A stretch of 56,010 nucleotides of DNA, taken from Candidatus Altimarinota bacterium (lineage in GTDB: Bacteria > Cyanobacteriota > Cyanobacteriia > Cyanobacteriales > Microcystaceae). Numbering within the stretch: the first letter of the stretch is position 1; each line of letters opens with the position of its first letter. Positions 18,595-28,592 of this stretch are shown piece by piece. The notes under the pieces are model-generated. The model had not been told where the DNA came from. It made no database searches and was given only the letters and a program-made list of their open reading frames with translations. Location of the stretch: contig JAAUUT010000020.1 of assembly GCA_012031035.1 (NCBI GenBank), positions 1-56,010 of the forward strand. The letters run 5' to 3'. A program made the position numbers and the translations under genes.

Positions 18595-19620
18595 ATGTTA
18601 TTGAAGCGCCGTCAATTTTTAAGGTTTCTCGCTGGAATAGGCAGTTTGGGATTAGCTACTTGCCGCCGCCAAGCTTCAGGGCAATCTCTTTCTCCTATTA
18701 CCAGAGGAGAGGTGCGAATTGCCATTATTAGCGATCTTAACAGTCAGTATGGCTCGACGAGTTACGAACCAGAGGTCGATCGCGCGATCGCACTCATACA
18801 AGATTGGCAACCCGATTTAGTCCTCTGCGGCGGCGATATGGTAGCCGCACAAAAACGTTCTTTGAGTGAAGTTCAAATTAAGGCGATGTGGGAAGCGTTC
18901 GATCGCCGCGTTGCTGCTCCCCTCAGAAAAGCTAATCTTCCTTTTGGTTTTACAATTGGCAATCATGATGGTTCGGGTGCGTTGGCAAAGGGAACGTTTA
19001 TTTTTGAGCGCGATCGCGCTTTAGCGACAGATTATTGGAACGATCCCACCCATCAGACGAGGTTGCAATTTGTGGATAGGGCAGGCTATCCTTTTTACTA
19101 TACATTTATGCAAAATGAGATTTTCTATCTCGTTTGGGATGCTTCGACGAGTAATATTCCTCCCCAACAAATCGCCTGGGTCGAAAAAAGTCTCGCCAAT
19201 CCTATTGCAAGAGAAGCAAAAATGCGAATCGCGATCGGTCATCTTCCTCTTTACGGTATTGCGGTCGGTCGGGATAAACCCGGAGAATTTTTAGCTAATG
19301 CAAAAATGCTACAAGCTTTACTCCAAAAATATAAAGTTCATACTTACATTAGCGGTCATCAACACGCTTACTTCCCTGGCAAGAAAGACAAATTAGAATT
19401 GCTTTATGCTGGGGCACTTGGCAGCGGAGCGCGAAAGTTATTGAATAGTCGCCTCGAACCATGCAAAACCTTAACGCTAGTCGATGTCAATCTTAGTTCT
19501 CAAACGACTTTTTATACAACTTACAACATGAAAAGTTTAGCCGTTATCGATATTAAAACGCTGCCAAATGCAATTAAGACACCGACTGAAACGGTTCTGC
19601 GTCGAGATATTAATTCATGA
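18595..19620 (+). CDS. Metallophosphoesterase, secreted (Tat-like signal)
   Basis: A 341-residue calcineurin-type phosphoesterase. The N-terminus has KRRQFLRFLAGIGSLGLATC, a twin-arginine signal with a possible lipidation cysteine. Metal motifs follow: IISDLNSQYG in place of the usual DxH, CGGDMVAAQ, TIGNHDGSG, GHLPLYG and YISGHQHAYF. The first metal histidine is therefore replaced by asparagine (DLN), a change that would alter the first metal site. The substrate (phosphodiester or phosphomonoester) is unknown. Its last 100 bases overlap the annotated 3' end of the convergent HTH gene. Confidence 0.9.
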   Translation: MLLKRRQFLRFLAGIGSLGLATCRRQASGQSLSPITRGEVRIAIISDLNSQYGSTSYEPEVDRAIALIQDWQPDLVLCGGDMVAAQKRSLSEVQIKAMWEAFDRRVAAPLRKANLPFGFTIGNHDGSGALAKGTFIFERDRALATDYWNDPTHQTRLQFVDRAGYPFYYTFMQNEIFYLVWDASTSNIPPQQIAWVEKSLANPIAREAKMRIAIGHLPLYGIAVGRDKPGEFLANAKMLQALLQKYKVHTYISGHQHAYFPGKKDKLELLYAGALGSGARKLLNSRLEPCKTLTLVDVNLSSQTTFYTTYNMKSLAVIDIKTLPNAIKTPTETVLRRDINS

Positions 19621-20156
19621 GTTTTGAGAGCTATATTTTTATCGTTTGACTCAACTTTTCGATTTGACAGTTGTTTTTTTGCGATCGCAACGGCTTTAGG
19701 TATCGACAATTTTCTTCTACCTTGCGTCAGACTGATCTTGTTTTTTCTTAATAAATTTCTGGTTTGAGCGCCACTTAATTTTATGCCTGTTAAGTTTTCT
19801 AAATGATTGGCTAATCGTTCGCCAGTCCAACGTTTAAACGAATAGCCTAGCTGAATGGGTTCTTTGTCAACGACCTCCATCAATAACTGAATATAATCTT
19901 CTGTCGCTTTACGATAATTGCCTTGGGTTCGCTTGTCTTTGAAGCTTTCCAAATCGTTGGGATCGCTGTGTACGCACCAGTAAGCAACAGTTCGGTAAGA
20001 ACAATCGAGAAAGTCAGCAATCTCTTGATAAGTTTTTCCTTCATTCCTTAAAAGTAGAATCAAAATTCGTTGGATAGAATGAGAAGAATCACTTTTTTTT
20101 AACGCTTGCAGTAAACTTTCTTTTTGCCTTAAGGTTAGGAATTTTTTACTTGGCAT
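19521..20156 (-). CDS. IS630-type helix-turn-helix protein without a catalytic domain
   Basis: A 211-residue protein. It has a homeodomain-like HTH (RILILLLRNEGKTYQEIADFLDCSYRTVAYW, about residues 29-59) and a second winged-helix region (GYSFKRWTGERLANHLENLTGIKLSGAQTRNLLRKNKI, about 102-139). These are the two DNA-binding modules of IS630 transposases, but no DDE domain follows. The last 36 residues are antisense to the phosphoesterase gene. A one-base loss in the 7-T run at 19674-19680 would end the frame at 19631, just outside that gene, so the overlapping tail may be a sequencing artefact. It may be a domesticated DNA-binding protein. Confidence 0.65.
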   Translation of the reverse strand: MPSKKFLTLRQKESLLQALKKSDSSHSIQRILILLLRNEGKTYQEIADFLDCSYRTVAYWCVHSDPNDLESFKDKRTQGNYRKATEDYIQLLMEVVDKEPIQLGYSFKRWTGERLANHLENLTGIKLSGAQTRNLLRKNKISLTQGRRKLSIPKAVAIAKKQLSNRKVESNDKNIALKTHELISRRRTVSVGVLIAFGSVLISITAKLFML

Positions 20157-20659
20157 TTACCGCTATAACCGAAATTTAATTCACTTACAATTTTATGCAA
20201 TTTGTCTTTACAAGAAACTTTGTCTTATAAAAACTTTATCTAAATTTTAAGCCAATTGGCAAGCTTTTGCAAGTTAGATTTCCGATCTTTTAAGACATCA
20301 TCGCAATGTAAATCTTGTTATTTTTATGCAAATTAAACTAACATTGCTTGCTTTCTTCCAATCCATATAAAAGCCTGGTTTAATATCTCGACCATCTAGC
20401 TTTCAATTAAGAGTAGCAGTTTTTTTAAGTACAGTTAGCTTTATTTATGTAAACTAACTCGACGAGCTTTAAAATTTACAAATTAATTTTCAAAATTTTT
20501 GTATCGTATCATAAAACCTATCTATCTAGAAAATTATTTTAATCTTAATTTTTTTGACGTGCCAAAAAAAACTAAAAAAAAATTTTTGGATACTGTTATT
20601 TTAGAGCGATGACTGGGAATGATAGTAATAATGACCTTGTTGAAAAAATTTGAGATTTT
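20157..20659. other. AT-rich divergent intergenic region
   Basis: About 500 very AT-rich bases lie between the divergent HTH gene and the 266-residue gene. It contains long A and T runs (for example 20560-20590) and the TATAAA-like box near 20367. No RNA gene, repeat array or convincing ORF was seen. It must hold the promoters of both flanking genes. Confidence 0.4.
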
Positions 20660-21460
20660 ATGATGGAACGAGATCTACCCAGAAACAATCCTGCTAAAAG
20701 ACTGTTAGAGATTTTGCAGCAAGCCTCTACAAGTCCCAAAAACAAGCAGATTTTGGAAGTTCTGGGAACTGCCATACAAATTGAAAAGAATAATTATTCT
20801 TTTTATCAAGGGTTTATTCATCTATTTTACCTCTTAGATTGCATTGAAAAAAATATTAAGTTTTTTTCAATGGTTAAGCTTAAAAGCTATCGAAAACTTA
20901 CCCAAGACATTCGTGAAAAACTTATCTTAATAGGTTTGCAAGGATTCCAAGATAAAACCGATGTTTGGGCATCGGTAAAAGAACTTAATAATCCTAATTG
21001 GATAGACCTTCATTTTCTAGAAAACTGTGCGGAAGATCTTGAAGATAATAAACTTTTTTTAGGGGGAGGAATTCTTTCTGAAATCGCCCAAGAGCTTGCT
21101 ATGTGGAGAATAGAGATCGAAACTAGCGATCTATCAGAAGAATTTAAATTTCTTTTACTAGACAAATTGCAAGGTCTAATAGATGCCGTAGAGAATCATT
21201 ATGCTTATGGTTCAGTAGGATTAAAGAAAGAAATTGAAGCAAGCATGACCGAAATTGCTTTAGTCGAAGATGAAATCGCAACGCCTCAAGAAAAAAGTTT
21301 CTTCGTAGAAAAATACTACAAACTCTTTAAAAGAATTGAGCTATTTCTCCAGCTAAAAATCAAGATTAAAGGATTATTACCAGTGGGATTAGTCGAACCA
21401 ACCCCAGAAGATCTCTATCCCTGGCGGCATTTTGGTACGCTAGATAGCAACTGTTCTTGA
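20660..21460 (+). CDS. Hypothetical protein, 266 aa
   Basis: Not recognised. It is mostly alpha-helical by composition, with a short hydrophobic aromatic patch around residues 48-65 (YSFYQGFIHLFYLLDC). Lysine and glutamate are alternately rich, and the C-terminus reads LLPVGLVEPTPEDLYPWRHFG. No signal peptide, metal motif or coiled coil is clear. Start codons at 20660 and 20663 are both possible; neither has a good ribosome binding site. Its AT-rich upstream region and lack of recognised relatives suggest an accessory gene. Confidence 0.55.
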   Translation: MMERDLPRNNPAKRLLEILQQASTSPKNKQILEVLGTAIQIEKNNYSFYQGFIHLFYLLDCIEKNIKFFSMVKLKSYRKLTQDIREKLILIGLQGFQDKTDVWASVKELNNPNWIDLHFLENCAEDLEDNKLFLGGGILSEIAQELAMWRIEIETSDLSEEFKFLLLDKLQGLIDAVENHYAYGSVGLKKEIEASMTEIALVEDEIATPQEKSFFVEKYYKLFKRIELFLQLKIKIKGLLPVGLVEPTPEDLYPWRHFGTLDSNCS

Positions 21461-21615
21461 AACTAAAGTATCTAACTGATGAGCGAGACTCAAAATAGCG
21501 ATCGCGCTTAAGGCTATTCTCCGTTTACACAGAGGAATAGAGAGCGCGATCGATTATAATTGGAATATAAATTTTATCTACAATCGAGATAAAAAATCCT
21601 CGACAATTAATTGCT

Positions 21616-23333
<1,718 letters not shown>

Positions 23334-23372
23334 ATCGGTTACTAGGAGTTTAAAATCTTCGTAAGGCAACTG

Positions 23373-23418
23373 GGGCAGGAATCATTCAATTTCCAAAATG
23401 ACGTTTATATTCCTGCCC
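23373..23418. repeat. 10-bp inverted repeat downstream of lysS
   Basis: GGGCAGGAAT (23373-23382) pairs perfectly with ATTCCTGCCC (23409-23418) across a 26-base loop, 40 bases after the lysS stop codon. No T-run follows. It may be a 3'-end processing or stabilising structure. The rest of the 23334-23606 spacer shows nothing else. Confidence 0.45.
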
Positions 23419-23606
23419 TGGGTAAGCAACATCCTCTGGTTTTAAGTCAATTTACTTGCGCTCTCCGAGTAGAGTGGCACGAGATAGATTCGTTAGCGTG
23501 TGACTTGCTCAAATGAGATTAACAAATAACGCTAAATTATGGAAATCGAAAATAGTTATTTCTTGTCTTATGATATTGAGATATTATCTTAGCTTGAATT
23601 TACATC

Positions 23607-24245
23607 GTGCCTCAAATAGTATGGATTGCCAGACACGGAAATCGACTGGATTTTGTTACTCCTGAATGGTTTGAGACAGCCGAACGACGTTACGATCCGC
23701 CTCTGTCTGACGATGGATTAATCCAAGCAACAGAACTGGGTAAACGACTCAAAAAGGAAAATATTGCTCATATTTTTTCTTCTCCTTTTTTAAGAGCGAT
23801 ACAAACAGCCGATCGCGTTGCTCAAGAACTCGATTTACCCATTAAAATAGAAGCTGGCTTGAGTGAATGGTTAAATCGCCATTGGATGACAGAAGCGCCC
23901 CAAACGCATCCAAAAGACTTTCTATCCGAGCATTATTCCCGAATTGATTGGAATTATTCTTCCAAAATTATTCCTCAATATCCCGAAAGCGAAGAAACTG
24001 TAATGCAGCGCACGGCTCAAACTGCACGGCAATTAGTAACAGAATTTTCTCAAGATATTTTATTAGTCGGTCATGGAATATCAGTATTAGGAGCAACTAG
24101 AGGATTGGTAAAGGGAAATCCAACGGTCAATGCTTCTCTTTGTTGTTTGGTAAAATTAGTTCTCCATCAAGAAATATGGGAAATGGAATTAAATGGAGAC
24201 ACATCTCATTTAAGCCAGAGCGAAACTTTGATTAGATTTAACTAA
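23607..24245 (+). CDS. Histidine phosphatase family protein
   Basis: A 212-residue phosphoglycerate-mutase-like phosphatase. The catalytic RHG motif is in IVWIARHGNRLDF near the N-terminus. The second arginine lies in SSPFLRAIQTADRVA, and the second histidine in LLVGHGISVLGATRG. These are the core residues of the branch 1/2 fold. A GTG start at 23607 is used. The substrate cannot be told; cyanobacterial relatives act on sugar phosphates, phosphoproteins or other esters. It stands alone. Confidence 0.88.
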   Translation: MPQIVWIARHGNRLDFVTPEWFETAERRYDPPLSDDGLIQATELGKRLKKENIAHIFSSPFLRAIQTADRVAQELDLPIKIEAGLSEWLNRHWMTEAPQTHPKDFLSEHYSRIDWNYSSKIIPQYPESEETVMQRTAQTARQLVTEFSQDILLVGHGISVLGATRGLVKGNPTVNASLCCLVKLVLHQEIWEMELNGDTSHLSQSETLIRFN

Positions 24246-24287
24246 TTTGAGTTATTCCTAATTGTACTGCGGCTAAATACATTCATT

Positions 24288-24796
24288 TCAGGTAGTAAAC
24301 ACTACCTCATGCAAGGTCTTTTGATATTCGTTATTCGCTAAATCAAGCATTTCACCAAAAAGAGGTGAGAAGGGGCGGTTGGTATCCATTGCTGTGTACT
24401 CTTCCAGCGATCGCCAATGTCCAAAATTAATGCAGCGCCAGCCATCCAAGCTACGATGGGCATGGGTCGAAATTAATCCCGCTTGTCCCGATACCATTAC
24501 TAGCGCCTCTCGAAATAACTCTATAAATCGAGGCTGATTTTCGGGTTGCTTCATCTTAAAGATGCCGAAGTTGATCGGTCCATCCATGCCATGAGAGATG
24601 TAATTTGCTATTATCTGGTTCTTCGGCAAAAATTTCAAACAGATGTACGTCAGGAACAGAAAAATCTGTGAAGGATTGAGTCGCTACATAAGACTCTGCA
24701 TTTGACCATTGAACGTAACTTGTTATTCTTAATCCATCACGACGACGAAGTACTGTACCAGAGGAAAATCCTGCATTGTGTTTGAGAGTGGCGGCT
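24288..24796 (-). pseudogene. Antibiotic-biosynthesis-monooxygenase-like protein, decayed
   Basis: Two ABM-type (ferredoxin-like dimeric alpha-beta) domains can be traced. The first, at about 24796-24610, reads HNAGFSSGTVLRRRDGLRI and YVQWSNAESYVATQSF in one frame. The second, at about 24600-24288, reads HGMDGPINFGIFKMKQPENQ and HRSLDGWRCINFGHWRSLEEY in another. The shift is in the short T-run at 24604-24606 (one base too many). In the first frame a TAG lies directly upstream at about 24800, and no family N-terminus was found. The second domain alone has only a TTG start. Unlike accD or lysS, this gene seems really damaged. Confidence 0.6.
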
Positions 24797-25137
24797 TTCT
24801 ACCCCGTCTTTCGCGTGTCGGTAACTTGGTTCTAACTCACAGATACTTAAATGCTTGGCTATGGCAATTCGTTTGGGCATCGCTGGTGTTTGTACTCTCT
24901 CTCCTTATCATAAGCGATTATACGGACTTGATATTAGAGTTAGAACTGACGCGCGATCGCACCGACTTTCACGATTATGAAGTGGTTAACAGGGCATTTA
25001 TGGGATCGAGGTTGGCAAGAGCGTTTAATTTTCCTGACTCTCTTTTCTATAAGGCAAGCCTTACGCTGATCGGGGAGTTGATTTACCTGCTAGTCCCAAA
25101 AGTGCCAACAGCGCGATCGCGTAAGGCAACTTCTTAA
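24778..25137 (+). CDS. Doubtful ORF, 119 aa, containing an IS end
   Basis: An open frame from GTG at 24778 encodes one possible membrane segment (LWQFVWASLVFVLSLLII, about residues 28-45) and then a polar part with HDYEVVNRAFMGSRLA. Its middle codons (about 46-54) coincide with the IS630-type terminal repeat at 24913-24937, and its beginning is antisense to the decayed monooxygenase gene. It therefore looks like a chance or composite frame formed by an insertion scar. No homologue was recognised. Confidence 0.25.
   Translation: MFESGGFLPRLSRVGNLVLTHRYLNAWLWQFVWASLVFVLSLLIISDYTDLILELELTRDRTDFHDYEVVNRAFMGSRLARAFNFPDSLFYKASLTLIGELIYLLVPKVPTARSRKATS
24913..24937 (-). repeat. Solo IS630-type terminal inverted repeat
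   Basis: These 25 bases (AGCGATTATACGG...) are the exact reverse complement of 14609-14633, the left end of the 200-bp IS remnant. They also resemble its right end, including the preceding TCATA. No partner end or transposase sequence was found nearby, so this is probably the scar of an old insertion. Confidence 0.75.
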
Positions 25138-25180
25138 ATCTCCTTAGCGATTGTTTAACTATACAGAAATAAAAACAAGA

Positions 25181-26767
25181 TTACGCGATCGCCTTTTCTT
25201 TTGGCAATCCAGCTTCTTGTAGCTGAAACTCGCGCAATTGCGTCTCGATCTCGTTACGAACGATTTGACGATATTCGAGAAAATGCTCGTTGTGAGCGCA
25301 TACGGTCAAATAATGCTCCCACACAGCAGGATTGTTTTTGATGATACTAAATAAATGATGCCAGAATTTCCAACGGGTATTGCGTTTGAACCCTTGTCGC
25401 CAAACGACAATCCCTAGCGCCCTTAAATCTACCCAACTTGGAAACTTGGCTGGCACTTTACACTTTGGTGCGCCTAGCTTTAAGAAACAGCGATAAGTCC
25501 GATCTAAGAAAATCTCTGCATCGTACAACGTCCAAAAGGCCTCGATATATTCTTTAGCGATATCTTCGATGGGGCGCGTAGGGATAAAGTTCATCAAAGT
25601 GGTTTGATTGATATCTAGTCTATCGCCTGCTCGCAACCGTTCCTCTTTCTCTAAGCGATGCCAGAGGGCCGTATTGGGAAGTGCCTGCAACATCCCAAAC
25701 ATGGCGGTAGGAATGGTGGCTTCCTCCACAAAGCGAATGATACGGGAAGCTGCCCCTTTTTTCTCGCCATCAAAGCCAATAATAAATCCTGCCATCGGAC
25801 GCAATCCCGCACGAACGATCGCATCGACAGCATCTGCCAGGGAACTGCGAGTATTCTGAAATTTTTTTGTCAGTTGTAAACTATCTTCATCTGGGGTTTC
25901 AATGCCCAAAAATACCCCGTTAAAGTTGCACTCGACCATCAACTCCATTAATTCTAGGTCAGCAGCTAAATCGACTGATGCTTCGGTATTAAATTGGAAC
26001 GGATATTGATGTTCGGCTTGCCAGATCTTTAACTCTTGTAACAATAACTTGACATTGCGTTTGTTGCCAATAAAGTTATCATCGACCATGAAGATGCTTC
26101 GCCGCCATCCCAATTCGTAGAGATAATCTAATTCTTTCAACAATTGGGCAGGGGCTTTGGTACGCGGTTTGCGACCGTAGAGAACGATAATATCGCAGAA
26201 TTCACACTGAAAAGGACAGCCTCGCGAAAACTGAACTGACATCGAATCATAAGCGTCTAATTCCAGCAAATCGTAACGAGGAACGGGCGTTATGGTGACA
26301 TCAGGTTTTTCTGTAGCGCGGAAAACTCCACTGGTTTCGTCCTTTTGTACGGCTTCTACGAACATTGGCAAGGTAATTTCCCCTTCATCTAAGATGAGAA
26401 AATCTGCCCCTGCCTTTTCGGGTTCGGAGGGGACGGAAGTGGCATAAGGCCCGCCAACGGCGACTAATTTACCGCGTTGTTTTGCTTCTTTAATTTGTGC
26501 CAGTAAATCTTGTTTTTGGACGATCATTGCCGAGAGAATAACAAGATCTGCCCATGCCCATTCTTCTTCGGTGACGGGGCGAATGTTACGATCTACTAAT
26601 TTAAATTCCCACTCTTGCGGCAAAATAGCCGCCACGGTAATCAATCCCAAAGGCGGCAATAAGACTTTGCGATTGACTAATTCGAGAATCTTTTCATACG
26701 ACCAAAATGTCGGCGGAAATATGGGGTAGATTAGTAAGATCCGCAAATTCTTGAACTCCTCACGCAA
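25181..26767 (-). CDS. B12-binding radical SAM protein with DUF4070
   Basis: A 528-residue enzyme with three parts. The N-terminal cobalamin-binding Rossmann domain includes LPPLGLITVAAILP and LVAVGGPYATSVP (about residues 1-140). The radical SAM core has the 4Fe-4S cysteines C184, C188 and C191 in RGCPFQCEFCDI, followed by FMVDDNFIGNKRN and GVFLGIETPDEDSL. The C-terminal DUF4070 domain contains WTLYDAEIFLDRTYRCF. This architecture is shared with the hopanoid C-2 methylase HpnP and related methylases, so methylation of an unactivated carbon is likely but the substrate is not shown. The gene lies 44 bases downstream of the linker gene on the same strand and may be read through from the linker operon. 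Confidence 0.88.
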   Translation of the reverse strand: MREEFKNLRILLIYPIFPPTFWSYEKILELVNRKVLLPPLGLITVAAILPQEWEFKLVDRNIRPVTEEEWAWADLVILSAMIVQKQDLLAQIKEAKQRGKLVAVGGPYATSVPSEPEKAGADFLILDEGEITLPMFVEAVQKDETSGVFRATEKPDVTITPVPRYDLLELDAYDSMSVQFSRGCPFQCEFCDIIVLYGRKPRTKAPAQLLKELDYLYELGWRRSIFMVDDNFIGNKRNVKLLLQELKIWQAEHQYPFQFNTEASVDLAADLELMELMVECNFNGVFLGIETPDEDSLQLTKKFQNTRSSLADAVDAIVRAGLRPMAGFIIGFDGEKKGAASRIIRFVEEATIPTAMFGMLQALPNTALWHRLEKEERLRAGDRLDINQTTLMNFIPTRPIEDIAKEYIEAFWTLYDAEIFLDRTYRCFLKLGAPKCKVPAKFPSWVDLRALGIVVWRQGFKRNTRWKFWHHLFSIIKNNPAVWEHYLTVCAHNEHFLEYRQIVRNEIETQLREFQLQEAGLPKEKAIA

Positions 26768-26810
26768 TTTGTTTAATTTTACTCGGTCGAAGTTATTTTT
26801 CAGGGTAATT

Positions 26811-27884
26811 TTAAAAAACTCGACTGCGCCATTTATTTAATTTAGCTTCTCCGATCGCAGCATAACGACGAAGATCGGCAATTTTTGTTTCTAATTCTGC
26901 GATCGCGTTTTTTTGTTCTTCGATGCCTTGTTGCAGCGATGGTTGAATCCCGGTATTAATAGACGAACGAGTTTTTATCTGAGAAGTTCCAGGATTATTA
27001 GACTGCCATTTACTCAGTTGGCTGACTCCAATACTCGCTAGCGAACTCAATTCGGCTAATTGCGATCGCAATTGTGCGAGGATCTTTTCTTGTTGGTCGT
27101 ATTGATGTTGTAAGGTGCTATCCGTTACTGTTTGATAAGTAGATTCTACATAAGTTTCGGGAGCGCTTGGTTGTATAGGCGCTTTTGGTTTGAGTACCTC
27201 AGCTAAAAGTTTATTAACATCCGTCATTCCACCATAACTTCCTACGCCTGCGGGTGGAATCACATTACTGGGTTGATTGGCAATCACAAAACGATTGAGG
27301 CGAGAACGATTTCCTGTTGTTAAGTTTTTATCGCTGCTAGAAGCGCCTCGTAAGAGTTGGAAAAGGTGAGTAAACCCGACGATATTTTTACCCGTTTGGG
27401 TTTTATAGCCTCGATAATAAGGAACGATATATTCGCCAAAAGCTGTGATATATTCTTTGCTATCGATGTAGGAATCAATTTCCTCTGCATAGCCACCGCG
27501 ATCGAGGATTTGGCTATGATAGCTCATCTCTTCATAGCTTTCGGGAGCGCGACCCAATAAATGTTTAAAATTTAATTCTATGGCTCGATAACGGGGACAA
27601 TTATCAAAAAATCGAGAACTATATAATTGCGATCGCGCGATTTGTCGCACGAACTCCCGCACGCTAGTTTCTCCGTTGGTAAGGCGAGATTCTGCTACCG
27701 TAAGGCGTTCGCTTTCCATTACATAAGCATTTCCCAACACTTGTCGATATACTGCTCGAATGATGTTATCTAAATCTTCAAGAGAAGCTCCCCATCTTAA
27801 CTCTAACGGAATGGTATCTTCATATAAACTGACACCTAATTGAGATGCTTTACCAATTACCGGACTAACATAGCTTCCTATCAT
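26811..27884 (-). CDS. Phycobilisome rod linker with coiled-coil C-terminus
   Basis: A 357-residue linker. Residues about 20-200 are a PBS_linker_poly domain of the CpcC/CpeC rod type: IPLELRWGASLEDLDNIIRA, VYRQVLGNAYVMESERL, LNFKHLLGRAPES and IDSYIDSKEYITAFGE, then VPYYRGYKTQTGKNIVGF. Instead of the usual CpcD-like cap at the C-terminus, the protein has a proline-rich spacer (about 235-250) and two repeated coiled-coil units ending ASIGVSQLSKWQS and AAIGEAKLNKWRS. AGGAG is present just before the ATG. The adjacent cpeR suggests it binds phycoerythrin or a light-regulated rod. No phycobiliprotein gene is in the window. Confidence 0.9.
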   Translation of the reverse strand: MIGSYVSPVIGKASQLGVSLYEDTIPLELRWGASLEDLDNIIRAVYRQVLGNAYVMESERLTVAESRLTNGETSVREFVRQIARSQLYSSRFFDNCPRYRAIELNFKHLLGRAPESYEEMSYHSQILDRGGYAEEIDSYIDSKEYITAFGEYIVPYYRGYKTQTGKNIVGFTHLFQLLRGASSSDKNLTTGNRSRLNRFVIANQPSNVIPPAGVGSYGGMTDVNKLLAEVLKPKAPIQPSAPETYVESTYQTVTDSTLQHQYDQQEKILAQLRSQLAELSSLASIGVSQLSKWQSNNPGTSQIKTRSSINTGIQPSLQQGIEEQKNAIAELETKIADLRRYAAIGEAKLNKWRSRVF

Positions 27885-27976
27885 TTTTAAAGCTCCTTAA
27901 ATTATCTTTCTCTTATTTTCCCATTCCTCGTCCCCTCGTTTCTCCTTATATAAGAGAGGATGCAATCTTATAGTTT

Positions 27977-28321
27977 TTAAACTCGTTCATCAAATTTCGT
28001 ATGAAAACCACCGAATTTTATCCAATATTGTTTAAGTTCGTGATGGGGAGTATGCAAACTTGCTTTTGCTTGGTAGAGTAACACTTGTCGGCGATCGCCA
28101 ATCCAGATTTTTTTAATAGGTTCGACCGATATTAAAGTTCCTCCTAAACTATTAACACACTCTTCAAATCTTTCAACGGATGAATATTCTAAAGTTTCAA
28201 AAATGAAAAAGTGCCCCGAACAAATTAGGTGGCGACTTCGTATCCAAGCCTGCATCTTTTTACAAGCTATGGTCGGTAGCATAATTGTTCCAACTTCCGA
28301 TACACTCATCTGACCTAACAT
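27977..28321 (-). CDS. cpeR: CpeR-type phycoerythrin operon activator
   Basis: CpeR activates phycoerythrin (cpe) operons in cyanobacteria that acclimate to green light. The core KMQAWIRSRHLICSGHFFIF, YSSVERFEECVNSLGGTLIS, VEPIKKIWIGDRRQVLLYQA and KASLHTPHHELKQYWIKFGG fits that small family. The frame opens at 28321, giving 114 residues, but the methionine at 28282 (MLPTIACKKM) has a GGA-type ribosome binding site and matches the usual family start, giving about 101 residues. It lies between two linker genes on the same strand, so it is part of a light-harvesting operon. Confidence 0.8.
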   Translation of the reverse strand: MLGQMSVSEVGTIMLPTIACKKMQAWIRSRHLICSGHFFIFETLEYSSVERFEECVNSLGGTLISVEPIKKIWIGDRRQVLLYQAKASLHTPHHELKQYWIKFGGFHTKFDERV

Positions 28322-28365
28322 TTCAATTGCTTAATTTGACACGACCACAATAAAAATTTTTAAAT

Positions 28366-28592
28366 TCAGTCAATCTCAGTAAGGCTGAGAATTTTGCCGT
28401 TCATTCGGTGAATGTTTTGGATTTTTGAGATAATTGAGCAAAACCAACTTCATAAGTCTCAATAGATTTTTTGAAGCCAGGGACACCAATGGTAGACATC
28501 ACAATCCGAAAACGCTTGTTCGTATTGCGATAGGCTCCACTCCCTGCAACTGCGTTCGTTTTGTCTAATTGAGATATGGGTTCAATAGCCAT
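28366..28592 (-). CDS. CpcD-like phycobilisome small capping linker (frameshifted as sequenced)
   Basis: As read, the frame gives 63 residues ending QLSQKSKTFTE. Adding one A to the 5-base run at 28422-28426 instead gives QLSQKIQNIHRMNGKILSLTEID and a stop at 28366-28368, for 75 residues. That restores the CpcD fold: KRFRIVMSTIGVPGFKKS, then YEVGFAQLSQKIQNIHRM and GKILSLTE, the typical end of small rod-capping linkers. A strong AAGGAG at 28602-28607 lies nine bases before the ATG at 28592. It is the first gene of the cpcD-like/cpeR/rod-linker group. Confidence 0.82.
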
